Of a DNA stretch of 64,000 nt, positions 42,563 through 52,143 are shown piece by piece. The notes under the pieces were generated by a model. The model worked only from the letters and a program-made list of their open reading frames with translations, was not told the origin of the DNA and ran no database searches. Every line of letters starts with the position of its first letter. Position 1 is the first letter of the stretch. A program made the position numbers and the translations under genes. Source of the stretch: Methylocapsa acidiphila B2 (GTDB lineage Bacteria; Pseudomonadota; Alphaproteobacteria; Rhizobiales; Beijerinckiaceae); contig NZ_KE386496.1 of NCBI RefSeq assembly GCF_000427445.1, forward strand, positions 1,601,585-1,665,584, given 5' to 3'.

Positions 42563-45500
42563 ATGGGCGAAGTCACCTTCATCAAGGCGGCTCGGAAGAA
42601 AAGCATAAAGCGCGCCGTCGAGCTCCGAGTCGAACAGCTTCTCGATGACGCCAGGCTCAAGCTGGTCGAGACCGGAACGCGCAATCGCCTGATCCACACG
42701 CCCCGCGGCCTCAAGCGCACCCGTTCCTTGTCGCTCTCCGCGAACTCGGATTTGGTCTTTCAAAGCCTTGTTCGCGAAGGACGGCTGCTCCGGTTTCTTG
42801 CCGCAGAAGAGGCTGGTGAAGGGCATAAAGACACGCCCCCATCAAAGTCAACGCGCGTCGTCGCGGCGAGGTCCTTCGAGAGCCGCGGCGGCCTATCGAC
42901 CGGACTTTCGCCGGAGCTTCTCCTGAAGCGCCTGCATGCGATTCAACGCGACGCTCGGACCGCCGAGGAGGAGCGCGGCGCCAATATTCTCTTTCTCGCG
43001 CTCGGATTCCTGCGCTGGTACGAGGACGAAAAGTCCGACGTCCTCCGGCAGGCCCCCCTCCTCCTGCTTCCTGTGGCGCTCGTTCGCGACGACGAGCGCT
43101 CGAGTTTCGATTTGAAATTTCGCCAGGAAGATATTGTGACGAACCAGGCCTTACAGGAGCGTCTGCGCGGCGAATTCGGCGTCACGCTTCCCGATGTGCC
43201 AGAGACGGACGATTGGCGCCCCAGCGCCTATTTCGCCAAAGTGGCGAGCGCAATAGCTCCGAAACGTCGCTGGTCGATCGATGCAGACGGACTCGAGCTC
43301 GGATTTTATTCTTTCTCCAAGCTTTTGATGATGCGGGATCTCGACCCTGCGAACTGGCCCGATGACGCGCTCGCCTCGCATCCGCTTGTGCGCGGCTTGC
43401 TGGCGGAGGGCTTCGGCGCTGAACCACCGATCTTTCCGCCGGACGCCAAGCTGGACGAAATCTTCGATCCAGTCGACCTCATCCAAGTCCTAGACGCCGA
43501 CGCGTCGCAAACGCGCGTGCTCGAGACGGTCCGCGCCGGCCGGAATCTCGTCGTGCAAGGGCCGCCCGGCACAGGCAAATCGCAGACAATCGCCAATATG
43601 ATCGCTGCCGCCGTCCACGACGGCAAGACCGTGCTCTTTGTCGCAGAGAAAATGGCGGCGCTCGACGTGGTCCACGAGCGCTTGCGACAGGCGGGCCTCG
43701 AGGACATCTGCCTCGAGCTGCATAGCCGCGGCGCGAATAAGCGTCTCGTCGCCAGTGCGCTCGATCAGACGCTGCAGGCCCCCGGCGCCGGCGAAACCGA
43801 CGACCCCTTAGCGGAGCTGACCGCCGCGCGAGACGGCCTGAACCATGTTGCGCGCATGTTGCATGCGCCGGTCGGCGCGGGCGTTTTGACGCCCTACGAA
43901 GCTCTTTCAGTTCAGATTGCCGCCGCGGCGCCCGAGTCCGCGCCCGACGCGCGCCTCGTCGCGGCGGCGGGATCTTGGACCCACGAGGATTTAACCCGCA
44001 AACTCACGCGCGTCGAGTCGCTCGCCGACTTGACCTCGCGCGCCGGACCGCTGGAGCGCCATGTCTATTTCGGCATGCGTCGCGACGACCTTCAGCCCAC
44101 CGATTTTCTCCGGCTCACGACGGAGCTGCGGGAACTCGCTGAACAAGCTTCGGCGCTTGTTGCTCACGCCGCCGAAATCGGCGCTCACTTCGGCCTTCGG
44201 CAAGCGCCGACCCTGGCGGGAATCAAGGCTTTGATCAATGTCTTCCGGTTGATCGCCGGCCTTCCGCGAGGCAGCGACGCGATCGCCGCCGCAATCGCCG
44301 CAGCTCCGTCGCTGCGTCGAGTTGCGGAGCTGGCGGCGCTCGGGGCAAAATGGCGCGACCAGCGCGCGCCTTATCGTCATGCCTTCCATCCCGCGGCCTG
44401 GAAAGCGCCCGCAGCGGCGCTCCGGGCTCCCTTGGCGAAGAGAGCGACGTCCCTTTCCGCCCGCTTCGGCCGGGCCTATCGCGAGGCTGCGCACGCGCTC
44501 GAAAGCCTCGCTTGCGGCCCCCTGCCGAAACGACCGGCCGATCGGCTCGCTCTGCTCGACGCCCTTCTCGCCGGTCAAGATTTGCGCGCCAAATTCGCAG
44601 CCGAAGCGAATTTTCTCGCCGACGCGCTCGGCGACGCCTGGCGTGGCGAGGACACGGATTTCGCATTGGTTCAGTCGATCGCGCAAACAACCGAAAAGCT
44701 CGCGGCCTATGATCCCCATCTGAACCTCGCGCGCATCATCGACATGGGCCGCAACGGCGTCGCTCTCGCCCATGCGGAAAGTCTCGAAAAGGGCCTCGGC
44801 GCGACGCTCGCCGCGTTCAGCCGGGTGATGGAGCGGCTCGACCTCGACGTGGGATCCGCCTTTCGGGTGAATTCAGCGGGCGCGATCAATCTGGACGCGC
44901 TCGCCGAGCGCGCCGCAAAATGGACGACGAACCACGCGCGCTTCGACGAATGGATGCGGCTCGCCAAGGCCGATCGGGACGTTCGGGCGGAGGGTCTCGA
45001 TCTCATCGCCGACGGGCTTACTTCCGGAAGGCTGGAGCCCGACCTTGCGCGGACGGAGCTTGAAAAAGCCTATGCCGAGGCCTGCTGGAAAAAGGCGATC
45101 GCGGCGGCGCCCGATCTCGCGGCCTTCGACGGGGCGCGGCATTCGGATCTGGCGAAGCGCTTCGCCACTCTCGAAACGAGGCGACGGCGCGCCGTCGCGC
45201 AGATCATCCGCGCTCGGCACCAGTCGGGCCTGCCTCGGGGCGCGCTCGGCGCCATGGGCGTCGTCCGCGGCGAGATCGGGCGTAAGCGCAATCATTTGCC
45301 TTTGCGCAAGCTGATGCAAACAGCGGGCGAGGCGATTCAGAAAATCAAGCCCATATTTCTCATGAGCCCCATTTCCGTGGCCCAGTTCCTCCCTCCGGGA
45401 GCATTGCAGTTCGATCTGCTCGTGATCGACGAAGCGAGCCAAGTGCGTCCCGAGGAGGCCTTGGGGCTCGTCGCCCGGTGCCGGCAAATGGTGGTCGTCG

Positions 45501-46819
45501 GCGACAAGAAGCAGCTCCCGCCCACGGCCTTCTTCGATCGCGTGACGAGCGACGATCTCGACTCGGCGGAAGAAGATAGATCGCGCGGCGCTGAGGGCGC
45601 CGCTCCGATCGCCGATCTCGAAAGCATCCTCGCCCTCTGCGAAGCGCGCGGCGTCGAGACCCAGATGCTCCGTTGGCATTATCGATCCCGCCATCCATCT
45701 CTGATCGAGGTCTCTAACGCGGAATTCTACAAGCAGCTCATCATGCCGCCCGCGCCGACGACCGAGCGCAAGGATATGGGACTCGTCTGTCGCCGCATTC
45801 ACGGGGCCTATGACCGCGGCGGGGCGCGCACGAATCCGGCCGAGGCCAAGGCCATCGCGGAGGCCGTCGCGGCGCACGCGCGAGGCGCGCGCCGGCTATC
45901 GCTGGGGATCGTTACTTTTTCCACGGCGCAGCGAGATCTCGTGTGCGACCAGCTTGAGACCAAGCGGCGCGACGACCCGATCCTCGACGCCTTTCTGCGC
46001 GAAGGCGCCGAAGAGAACGTCTTTGTGAAGAATCTCGAAAACGTGCAGGGGGACGAGCGCGACGTCATCATGATCTCCGTCGGCTACGGGCCTCGCGAAG
46101 CCGGCAAGCCGCTCGAGAGCATGGCGTTCGGCCCCGTCTCGACGGAAGGCGGCGAACGTCGCCTGAACGTCCTCTTCACCCGCGCGCGCTTGCGCTGCGA
46201 GATTTTCGTTTCCTTCGGCTCCGGCGAGATCAATCTCGAACGCGCGACCGGAGAGGGCCCTCGGGTTCTCAAGCGCTTCCTGCAATATGCCGAAACCGGC
46301 GTGCTCGACGAGAGGCTGCCCACGGGCGCAGGTTTTGACTCTCCCTTCGAGGCGGCCGTGGCGGCGGCCATCGAGGAATTGGGGTATAAGGTCGATGCGC
46401 AAGTCGGATCGGCCGGCTTTCGGATCGACCTTGCGGTGCGCGACCCCGCCAAGGCCGGCCGCTATATGTTCGCCGTCGAATGCGACGGCGCGACCTATCA
46501 TTCGGCCGCCTGGGCGCGAGAACGCGACCGCTTGCGGCAGGAGGTGCTCGAAGGGCTCGGCTGGCGCTTCCATCGCATTTGGAGCACCGACTGGTTTTAC
46601 CGGCGCGAGGACCAACTCGAAAAATTGAGAACGGCACTGGCCGCGGCGCAAAGCGCCACGACGACCGAAACGGCGCCGCCGGCGACGCCGAGCCTTGCCC
46701 AACGCAGACGGCCTTCTGCGGCTCGCCGGCCGGCGAGCGCGCCAAAGACGAAAACACGGCGCGCGGCGAAGCCGGATGCGCAGATGCTGCAGCCTCCGCC
46801 GCCTTCGGCCATAGCCTGA
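42563..46819 (+). CDS. DUF4011-SF1 helicase-REase fusion (Hhe-like antiviral protein)
   Basis: The 1418-residue protein combines three parts. An N-terminal DUF4011 region includes NRLIHTPRG and ILFLALGFLRWYEDE. An SF1/UPF1-like helicase has Walker A GPPGTGKSQT (from 333), Walker B VIDEASQ (D956-E957), GDKKQLPPTAFF, RWHYRSRHPSLI, ENVQGDERDVIM and NVLFTRARLRCEIF. A C-terminal Vsr/MTES_1575-type nuclease has D1289 in RIDLAV and E1306-x-D1308 in VECDG. A basic Pro/Ala tail ends it. This is the architecture I recall as the single-gene Hhe defence system (DUF4011-helicase-Vsr). Cytoplasmic anti-phage action is inferred. GGAAGGA lies six bases upstream. DNA before the gene is AT-rich, the gene itself is not. 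Confidence 0.88.
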   Translation: MGEVTFIKAARKKSIKRAVELRVEQLLDDARLKLVETGTRNRLIHTPRGLKRTRSLSLSANSDLVFQSLVREGRLLRFLAAEEAGEGHKDTPPSKSTRVVAARSFESRGGLSTGLSPELLLKRLHAIQRDARTAEEERGANILFLALGFLRWYEDEKSDVLRQAPLLLLPVALVRDDERSSFDLKFRQEDIVTNQALQERLRGEFGVTLPDVPETDDWRPSAYFAKVASAIAPKRRWSIDADGLELGFYSFSKLLMMRDLDPANWPDDALASHPLVRGLLAEGFGAEPPIFPPDAKLDEIFDPVDLIQVLDADASQTRVLETVRAGRNLVVQGPPGTGKSQTIANMIAAAVHDGKTVLFVAEKMAALDVVHERLRQAGLEDICLELHSRGANKRLVASALDQTLQAPGAGETDDPLAELTAARDGLNHVARMLHAPVGAGVLTPYEALSVQIAAAAPESAPDARLVAAAGSWTHEDLTRKLTRVESLADLTSRAGPLERHVYFGMRRDDLQPTDFLRLTTELRELAEQASALVAHAAEIGAHFGLRQAPTLAGIKALINVFRLIAGLPRGSDAIAAAIAAAPSLRRVAELAALGAKWRDQRAPYRHAFHPAAWKAPAAALRAPLAKRATSLSARFGRAYREAAHALESLACGPLPKRPADRLALLDALLAGQDLRAKFAAEANFLADALGDAWRGEDTDFALVQSIAQTTEKLAAYDPHLNLARIIDMGRNGVALAHAESLEKGLGATLAAFSRVMERLDLDVGSAFRVNSAGAINLDALAERAAKWTTNHARFDEWMRLAKADRDVRAEGLDLIADGLTSGRLEPDLARTELEKAYAEACWKKAIAAAPDLAAFDGARHSDLAKRFATLETRRRRAVAQIIRARHQSGLPRGALGAMGVVRGEIGRKRNHLPLRKLMQTAGEAIQKIKPIFLMSPISVAQFLPPGALQFDLLVIDEASQVRPEEALGLVARCRQMVVVGDKKQLPPTAFFDRVTSDDLDSAEEDRSRGAEGAAPIADLESILALCEARGVETQMLRWHYRSRHPSLIEVSNAEFYKQLIMPPAPTTERKDMGLVCRRIHGAYDRGGARTNPAEAKAIAEAVAAHARGARRLSLGIVTFSTAQRDLVCDQLETKRRDDPILDAFLREGAEENVFVKNLENVQGDERDVIMISVGYGPREAGKPLESMAFGPVSTEGGERRLNVLFTRARLRCEIFVSFGSGEINLERATGEGPRVLKRFLQYAETGVLDERLPTGAGFDSPFEAAVAAAIEELGYKVDAQVGSAGFRIDLAVRDPAKAGRYMFAVECDGATYHSAAWARERDRLRQEVLEGLGWRFHRIWSTDWFYRREDQLEKLRTALAAAQSATTTETAPPATPSLAQRRRPSAARRPASAPKTKTRRAAKPDAQMLQPPPPSAIA

Positions 46820-46902
46820 CGCCTGCGCCATTCGCGACGGCCCGCGTCATTTTTCACCCTAAGGACTCGCGGGGCGTCCAAACATTCGCGGCCGCGCGGC
46901 GA

Positions 46903-47178
46903 TCAAATACGGATTTCGTCCTGTCCCCAAGAGTAAACGCCGTCCGCGGTCGCAGCGAAATCGCCTAAATAGATATACTCTTCGAGCGCCATCACGACAT
47001 GGTCGCATTCCTGGCCGGTTGGACTCGTCCAGATCGCGAGCGCTGGGCGGCGCTCGCTCGCGACGGCGTTGATCGCCGCGAGCACGGCGGGATGCGTCTC
47101 GAGAGACCCCGCTTCCGTCAACGCGATGCAAAAATCGAGAATGTCGTTTGGTTCGCGATAATTCCGCTTCTTGCTCAT
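46903..47178 (-). CDS. Small hypothetical protein, 91 residues
   Basis: I do not recognise the family. The protein is soluble, opens with a basic MSKKRNYREPND and then has helices (ILDFCIALTEAGSLETHPAVLAAINAVASERRP) followed by a beta part (ALAIWTSPTGQECDHVVMALEEYIYLGDF). It ends convergently with the helicase-nuclease gene. Codon use and composition resemble the region, so it is probably real. Confidence 0.6.
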   Translation of the reverse strand: MSKKRNYREPNDILDFCIALTEAGSLETHPAVLAAINAVASERRPALAIWTSPTGQECDHVVMALEEYIYLGDFAATADGVYSWGQDEIRI

Positions 47179-47346
47179 GGATTCTTTTCTTAGCGCCGGC
47201 TGCCATGCGCCCGGCCATCGGTTGCTCGATCCCTTCAGAGAGGCCGGGCCGCCGCCTTGTCTCGTTTGGGGACGTTTTGGCTATCTTACGACAAAGCGGA
47301 CACAGATATCGAACCGGCAGCCGAGCGCGTCTTTGCGGACCTCGGC

Positions 47347-47640
47347 CTATCGCAAGGGAATCTGCGACATGACGTGGATCGTCGCGAAGCAATGATGGGA
47401 GACGTCGATCGCGAGCTTGATCGTTTCTTCGTTTTGGGTCTTGCCAGCGATGAAATCGAGATGATCGACGGCTTTTTCCTCGATGATCCCGGCGCTCAGG
47501 ATTTGGCGGAAAACCTTGGAATCCGGGTGATCCTCGCCAAGCGCTGCGATCAACGCCTCGGCTCGTTCGCGAAACCATTCTGGAATGCCGAGTTCGGGCC
47601 AGTCGGGCCCTTTCATGCATGATTTGAGCAGGGTCGCCAT
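47347..47640 (-). CDS. Small hypothetical protein, 97 residues
   Basis: No family recognised. The protein is predicted mostly helical (IPEWFRERAEALIAALGEDHPDSKVFRQILSAGIIEEKAVDHLDFIAG), with His and Cys near the C-terminus (VSHHCFATIHVM). The ATG is preceded by GGAGAGAG within a few bases on the minus strand, which supports a real gene. It lies 168 bases upstream of the 91-residue gene on the same strand. Confidence 0.6.
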   Translation of the reverse strand: MATLLKSCMKGPDWPELGIPEWFRERAEALIAALGEDHPDSKVFRQILSAGIIEEKAVDHLDFIAGKTQNEETIKLAIDVSHHCFATIHVMSQIPLR

Positions 47641-48102
47641 GGCTCTCTCCTCTTCGCCATAACCTTCCCGTCCAACATCGGGCCATCGAGCGCTTTCGCT
47701 TCGGAAATCGCCCAGATTCCAAAAGTTTGAGTATAATCCCCTCAGGTCGGTTCCCGTCTGATCGGGATATGCTCAATTCGGAAAGAAGAGCCACAAGCTT
47801 CGTCGCCGAAATTCGGCCCTCGCCCGGTCGAACCGGCTTACCTCATTGCAAGCATGATCCTTGCCAAGCTTATCGCCTTATTCACGAGGCGAAATACTTG
47901 CCCTGTTGGCAGAAGATTCGCTTGATCGATTGAGGTTTGCGGTCCTGCGATGACCATGACCCTTTGATGACTGCGGGCGCTGGCCAATGTCCCGAGATCC
48001 TATGGGATTTGGATCGGCGCATCGTGCAATAGCGGGCCGAGGCGCAACCGCGCCGATCGCCGCGACTCGACTCCATCGATATGCAAGTCTGGAGAAATAG
48101 CC
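47641..48102. other. Intergenic region, nothing recognised
   Basis: The 462-base gap between two divergent small orphan genes shows no convincing gene, RNA or repeat. Its open frames lack ribosome-binding sites and codon bias. Confidence 0.4.
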
Positions 48103-48318
48103 ATGCCGGTTCCCGTCGAGAAAATAACGCCAGGCCAATGCTTCCGCGCGAGCGACAATGCGCTCCGCAAGGTGCTGCTGATGCAGGACAAGCGCGTGAC
48201 ATATATTTTGCGCGATACGTTATCCTGGACAGTCTATCGCTATCAGGCGAACGTCGAAAGCTTCGCCCAGGAGTGCGAGGCGGAGATCGATTGCACGACA
48301 TTGGAAGATCGCGCCTGA
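48103..48318 (+). CDS. Small hypothetical protein, 71 residues
   Basis: A 71-residue soluble protein of unknown family: KITPGQCFRASDNALRKVLLMQDKRVTYILRDTLSWTVYRYQANVESFAQECEAEIDCTTLEDR. The pattern suggests a small beta-barrel with two or three cysteines. GGAG lies eight bases before the ATG, which supports translation. It is convergent with hslO. Confidence 0.65.
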   Translation: MPVPVEKITPGQCFRASDNALRKVLLMQDKRVTYILRDTLSWTVYRYQANVESFAQECEAEIDCTTLEDRA

Positions 48319-48380
48319 GCTGATGATTCAGCTGAAGGAACGCAGAGCGCGCCGACAATCGGCCGGCGCCGCAGGCATCG

Positions 48381-49361
48381 CTATTCGTCGAAATCCTTCG
48401 GATCAAACGCGCGATAGGCCGAGCAGAATTCGCAGGTGACGCCGATCAAACCATTGTCGCCGACCATATCGGCGCGTTCCGCGCGCGTGAAGCGACGCAG
48501 CATCGCCTCGATCCGCTCCTGCGAGCAGCGGCAGGCGTCGCGCACCGGGCGCGGCTCGAAAACCCTGACCCCCGGCTGGTGAAACAGCCGATAAAGCAAC
48601 CGCTCACTCGATAAAGTGGGATCGACCAGCTCATGGTCCTCGATCGTCGCGGCCAGCGCCTTCGCCTCGGCCCAGGCGTCATCCTCGTCGGGCGGCGCGA
48701 AATCGACTCCATTCGGCGCGTCGCCCGGATCGAGATCGATGTGCCGCAGCCGCTCCGGCGCGCTCGGCAGGAATTGCACCATCAAGCCGCCGGCGCGCCA
48801 ACTGGCCCCTGCGCCGGTCACGCTTTGCGCGACGGCGAGGCGCACCTTGGTCGGGATCTGCTCGGATTGGCGGAAATATTGATGCGCGGCCTCTTCAAGG
48901 CCCTGGCCCTCAAGGGCCACGATGCCTTGATAGCGGGACGAATCATTGCCCTGGTCGATCGTGAAAGCGAGATGCCCTTTGCCGAGCAGCTCGCCGCTCG
49001 GGGCCGCGTCTTCAACCTTGCCGGCGTCGAAGCGGGCGAACGCCCGCAGCCGGTCCGGAGCGTCGAAATCGACGACGACCATGTCGATCGCGCCGTCGCT
49101 CCTCGTCTGAAGCTGAAACCGGCCTTCGATCTTCAAGGACGAGCCGAGAAGAACAGTCAACGCCATGGCCTCGCCGACGAGCCGCGCAACCGGCGGCGGA
49201 TAATTATGCTGGACGAGAATATGATCGACGCTGGCGCCGAGCCGAACCACGCGGCCGCGAAGATCAAGCGGCTCGACGGCGAAAGGCAGCACCATGTCGT
49301 CGAGGCCCTGGTCCGATACGAGGCGCGAGGCCGGCCCCGCCGGCGGCGTCCCGTCGCTCAT
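48381..49361 (-). CDS. hslO: Redox-regulated chaperone Hsp33
   Basis: The 326-residue protein has the Hsp33 fold: [75 protein letters not shown]. The four zinc-binding cysteines are near the C-terminus as CRCS and CEFC. Oxidation releases zinc and switches on holdase activity against aggregation. ATG 49361 overlaps the argF stop as ATGA, so it belongs to the argD-argF-hslO operon, a layout typical of this order. Confidence 0.95.
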   Translation of the reverse strand: MSDGTPPAGPASRLVSDQGLDDMVLPFAVEPLDLRGRVVRLGASVDHILVQHNYPPPVARLVGEAMALTVLLGSSLKIEGRFQLQTRSDGAIDMVVVDFDAPDRLRAFARFDAGKVEDAAPSGELLGKGHLAFTIDQGNDSSRYQGIVALEGQGLEEAAHQYFRQSEQIPTKVRLAVAQSVTGAGASWRAGGLMVQFLPSAPERLRHIDLDPGDAPNGVDFAPPDEDDAWAEAKALAATIEDHELVDPTLSSERLLYRLFHQPGVRVFEPRPVRDACRCSQERIEAMLRRFTRAERADMVGDNGLIGVTCEFCSAYRAFDPKDFDE

Positions 49362-50314
49362 GCCTCTGCGGCTCCAAGGCACCATGCGAGAATGCCCTTT
49401 TGCGCATGCAACCGGTTTTCGGCTTCGTCGAAGACGACCGATTGCGGGCCGTCGATCACTTCGTCGGTGACCTCCTCCCCGCGATGGGCCGGGAGGCAAT
49501 GCATGAAAATCGCGTCCTTCGCGGCGGCGGCCATCAGCTTCGCATTCACCTGATATGGCGCGAGCAGATTATGGCGAAAGGCTTCGTCCTCGTCGCCCAT
49601 CGAGACCCAGCAGTCCGAGACTACCGCGTCGGCCCCGCGCACGGCCTCGAAAGGGTCGCGCGTGAGGGTCAAGGCGGTCTGCGTGCGGCGCGCCCAATCG
49701 ACGATCTCCGGCGGAAGCTCGAGCTCGCGAGGGGCCGCCACATTGAGCGCGAAATCGAATCTTTGCGCCGCATGAACCCAGCTTGCGAGCACATTGTTGC
49801 AATCGCCCGTCCAGGCGACCGTGCGGCCCTTGATCGGCCCCCTATGCTCCTCGAAAGTCAGAACGTCGGCCATGACCTGGCAAGGATGCGAGCGCTTGGT
49901 CAGGCCGTTGATCACCGGCACGTCGGCGTGGCGCGCGAGCTCGATCATCTCCTTGTGGTCGAGAATGCGAATGACGATGGCGTCGACGAAGCGCGAGAGG
50001 ACGCGGGCGGTGTCGGCGATCGTCTCGCCTCTTCCAAGCTGCATTTCCTGACCGGTCAGCATGATCGTCTCACCGCCGAGCTCGCGCATGGCGAGATCGA
50101 AAGAGACCCGCGTGCGCGTCGACGGCTTGTCGAAGATCATGGCGAGGACCTTGCCGGCGAGCGGCTTTTCGGCCGCGGGCTGACCCTTGCGCCGGCCGGC
50201 CTTGATCGCGGCCGCCTGATCGAGGATGCGGCGAAGATCGCCAGCGGGAATTTCCGAGAGATCGAGGAAATGCCGCGCCCCCGGAGGTCCGGCTTGCACA
50301 AGAGCCGCGCTCAT
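49358..50314 (-). CDS. argF: Ornithine carbamoyltransferase
   Basis: The 318-residue protein begins after a short N-terminal stretch with [20 protein letters not shown]. It has the carbamoyl-phosphate site [21 protein letters not shown], the ornithine motif [20 protein letters not shown] and [13 protein letters not shown]. It makes citrulline in arginine synthesis. Both ends overlap neighbours by ATGA (argD upstream, hslO downstream), so the three are tightly coupled. Confidence 0.96.
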   Translation of the reverse strand: MSAALVQAGPPGARHFLDLSEIPAGDLRRILDQAAAIKAGRRKGQPAAEKPLAGKVLAMIFDKPSTRTRVSFDLAMRELGGETIMLTGQEMQLGRGETIADTARVLSRFVDAIVIRILDHKEMIELARHADVPVINGLTKRSHPCQVMADVLTFEEHRGPIKGRTVAWTGDCNNVLASWVHAAQRFDFALNVAAPRELELPPEIVDWARRTQTALTLTRDPFEAVRGADAVVSDCWVSMGDEDEAFRHNLLAPYQVNAKLMAAAAKDAIFMHCLPAHRGEEVTDEVIDGPQSVVFDEAENRLHAQKGILAWCLGAAEA

Positions 50315-51522
50315 GCCGGCGCGCCGCTCAAACGCCCGTGCTCTTTCTCCCGCTCGACACGCGCGCAGGCAGCCTCGAGCCGAGCGATCGCCTCGGAGAT
50401 CTCCGCCTCCCCCACGATCAAGGGCGGAAGAAGGCGCGCGACATTGTCGCCGGCAGGAATGACGAGGAGCTTTTCCGCCCGCGCGGCCGCGGCGAACTCA
50501 TTGACCGGAACTTTCAGGGCGATGCCGCGCATAAGGCCCTCACCACGGATCTCCGCGATCACCGCAGGGTAGCGATCCTTCAGTTCCGCCAGACTCTGCT
50601 TGAGCTTTAACCCCATCAACGCGACATGGTCCATAAATCCGGGCGCGAGCACCACGTCGAGCACGGCGCCGCCAATGCTCGTCGCCAGCGGATTGCCGCC
50701 GTATGTCGTGCCATGCGAGCCAACGGTCATGCCTTTTCCGGCCTCGCGCGTGGCCAGGAAGGCGCCGAGCGGAAATCCACCCCCTATGCCCTTGGCGATG
50801 GCCATGACGTCGGGCGCGACGCCATAGAGTTCATAAGCAAAGAGCTTGCCCGTGCGCCCGACGCCGCTCTGGACCTCGTCGAAGACCAACAGAAGGTCGT
50901 GGCGGTCGCAAAGCTGGCGCAGGCCGCGCAAAAATTCTGGCGAGGCGACGCGGATTCCGCCCTCGCCCTGGATCGGCTCCACGAGGATCATGCCTGTCTG
51001 CGGCCCGATCGCGGCCTCGACAGCCGCGAGATCGCCGAAGGGGACCGGATCGAAACCCTCGACCTTGGGTCCGAACCCGTCGATATATTTCGGGTTGCCG
51101 CCGGCGGCGATCGTCGCCAGCGTGCGTCCGTGGAAGGCTCCCTCGAAGGTGACGGCGTGAAATTTCTCAGGCCGCCCGCAGACCGATTGATATTTGCGCG
51201 CCGTCTTGATCGCGCCCTCGACGGCCTCGGCGCCCGAATTGGTGAAAAAAACGTAGTCGGCGAAGCTCGCCTCGACGAGACGGGCGGCGAGTCGCTCGGC
51301 CTGCGGGATCTGGAACAGATTCGACGTGTGCCAGAGCTTGCCGCCCTGCTCGTTCAACGCGGCGACCAGATGCGGATGATTGTAGCCGAGCGAGGCCACA
51401 GCGATGCCGCCGCCGAAATCGAGAAATCGTTCGCCCGTCGTCGAGGTCAACCAGGCTCCATCGCCCCGCTCGAAAGCAAGATCCGCGCGGGCATAAGTCG
51501 GAAGCAACGACGAAGTCACCAT
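50311..51522 (-). CDS. argD: Acetylornithine aminotransferase
   Basis: The 403-residue protein is a class III PLP aminotransferase: [93 protein letters not shown], and [21 protein letters not shown] with the PLP Lys. It transaminates N-acetylglutamate semialdehyde and may also serve in lysine synthesis. ATG 51522 gives [14 protein letters not shown]. The upstream 5-prime region contains a strong hairpin. Confidence 0.96.
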   Translation of the reverse strand: MVTSSLLPTYARADLAFERGDGAWLTSTTGERFLDFGGGIAVASLGYNHPHLVAALNEQGGKLWHTSNLFQIPQAERLAARLVEASFADYVFFTNSGAEAVEGAIKTARKYQSVCGRPEKFHAVTFEGAFHGRTLATIAAGGNPKYIDGFGPKVEGFDPVPFGDLAAVEAAIGPQTGMILVEPIQGEGGIRVASPEFLRGLRQLCDRHDLLLVFDEVQSGVGRTGKLFAYELYGVAPDVMAIAKGIGGGFPLGAFLATREAGKGMTVGSHGTTYGGNPLATSIGGAVLDVVLAPGFMDHVALMGLKLKQSLAELKDRYPAVIAEIRGEGLMRGIALKVPVNEFAAAARAEKLLVIPAGDNVARLLPPLIVGEAEISEAIARLEAACARVEREKEHGRLSGAPA

Positions 51523-51906
51523 TTCACTCCAGTTTGGCCGTGGAGGCGGGTCGGCGAGGCATAGAAAATCAAATTGCCGCCCAAGGGGCGGCAATTTCGG
51601 AAGCGACAAGTCTAGGCATTCGCGCCGTCGAGGTCAAATGGCAAGCCGAAACCAGATCTCGGCTCGCCGCGGCGCAATGGATGGGCGCAGCGACAACGAT
51701 TCTAATCTACACAACCGAAGATCGATCATCTACGCGCCCGGCGCTTGACAAAAGATGTCGGGAAGGGCCGTGATCCCGCCTAGACCTCAAAGCGTCGAAG
51801 GGCGAACCGAGCCGCGCCTCGCGACGTCAAGGCGCGACATGGGATGAACCGGCCAGCAAAGGCGCATTCGCCCAGATAGACGATCGAACCCACGGGAGCC
51901 TCTACG
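51523..51906. other. Divergent region argD / small gene
   Basis: This 384-base gap holds the argD leader with a hairpin at 51571-51597 and the promoter of the 73-residue gene. Nothing else was recognised. Confidence 0.45.
51571..51597 (-). promoter_or_regulatory. Strong hairpin in the argD 5-prime region
   Basis: AAATTGCCGCCC (51571-51582) pairs perfectly with GGGCGGCAATTT (51586-51597) around 3 bases. It lies 48 bases upstream of the argD ATG. A T-rich stretch (AATTTGATTTTC) follows on the argD strand, so it could act as an attenuator-type terminator or an operator. Confidence 0.55.
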
Positions 51907-52128
51907 ATGGACAAGCTGGACCGCCCACGCGAAATTATCGAATTCTGCCTGAAGCCGCTCAACCTCTCCAAAACCACCGAAGAATACAAGGAAGCCTATC
52001 GCCGCCTGGAGCATGTGATCAAGACCTATCAGGTCATGGCCATCCGGCAAAAAGCGCCCGTCGCGATCGATTTTTCCAATATGCGGACGATCACGATCAA
52101 CGAGGCCGCGCATGGCGACGACAGCTAA
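51907..52128 (+). CDS. Small conserved hypothetical protein, 73 residues
   Basis: A 73-residue acidic soluble protein, mainly helical: REIIEFCLKPLNLSKTTEEYKEAYRRLEHVIKTYQVMAIRQKAPVAIDFSNMRTITINEA. No family recognised. GGGAG lies eight bases before the ATG. It is convergent with the SDR gene. Confidence 0.65.
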   Translation: MDKLDRPREIIEFCLKPLNLSKTTEEYKEAYRRLEHVIKTYQVMAIRQKAPVAIDFSNMRTITINEAAHGDDS

Positions 52129-52143
52129 GGCGGGCTACGCCCC

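Noticed and set aside
49400-50572. 390-residue plus-strand open frame
   Set aside because: It is antisense to argF and argD, both of which are certain genes.
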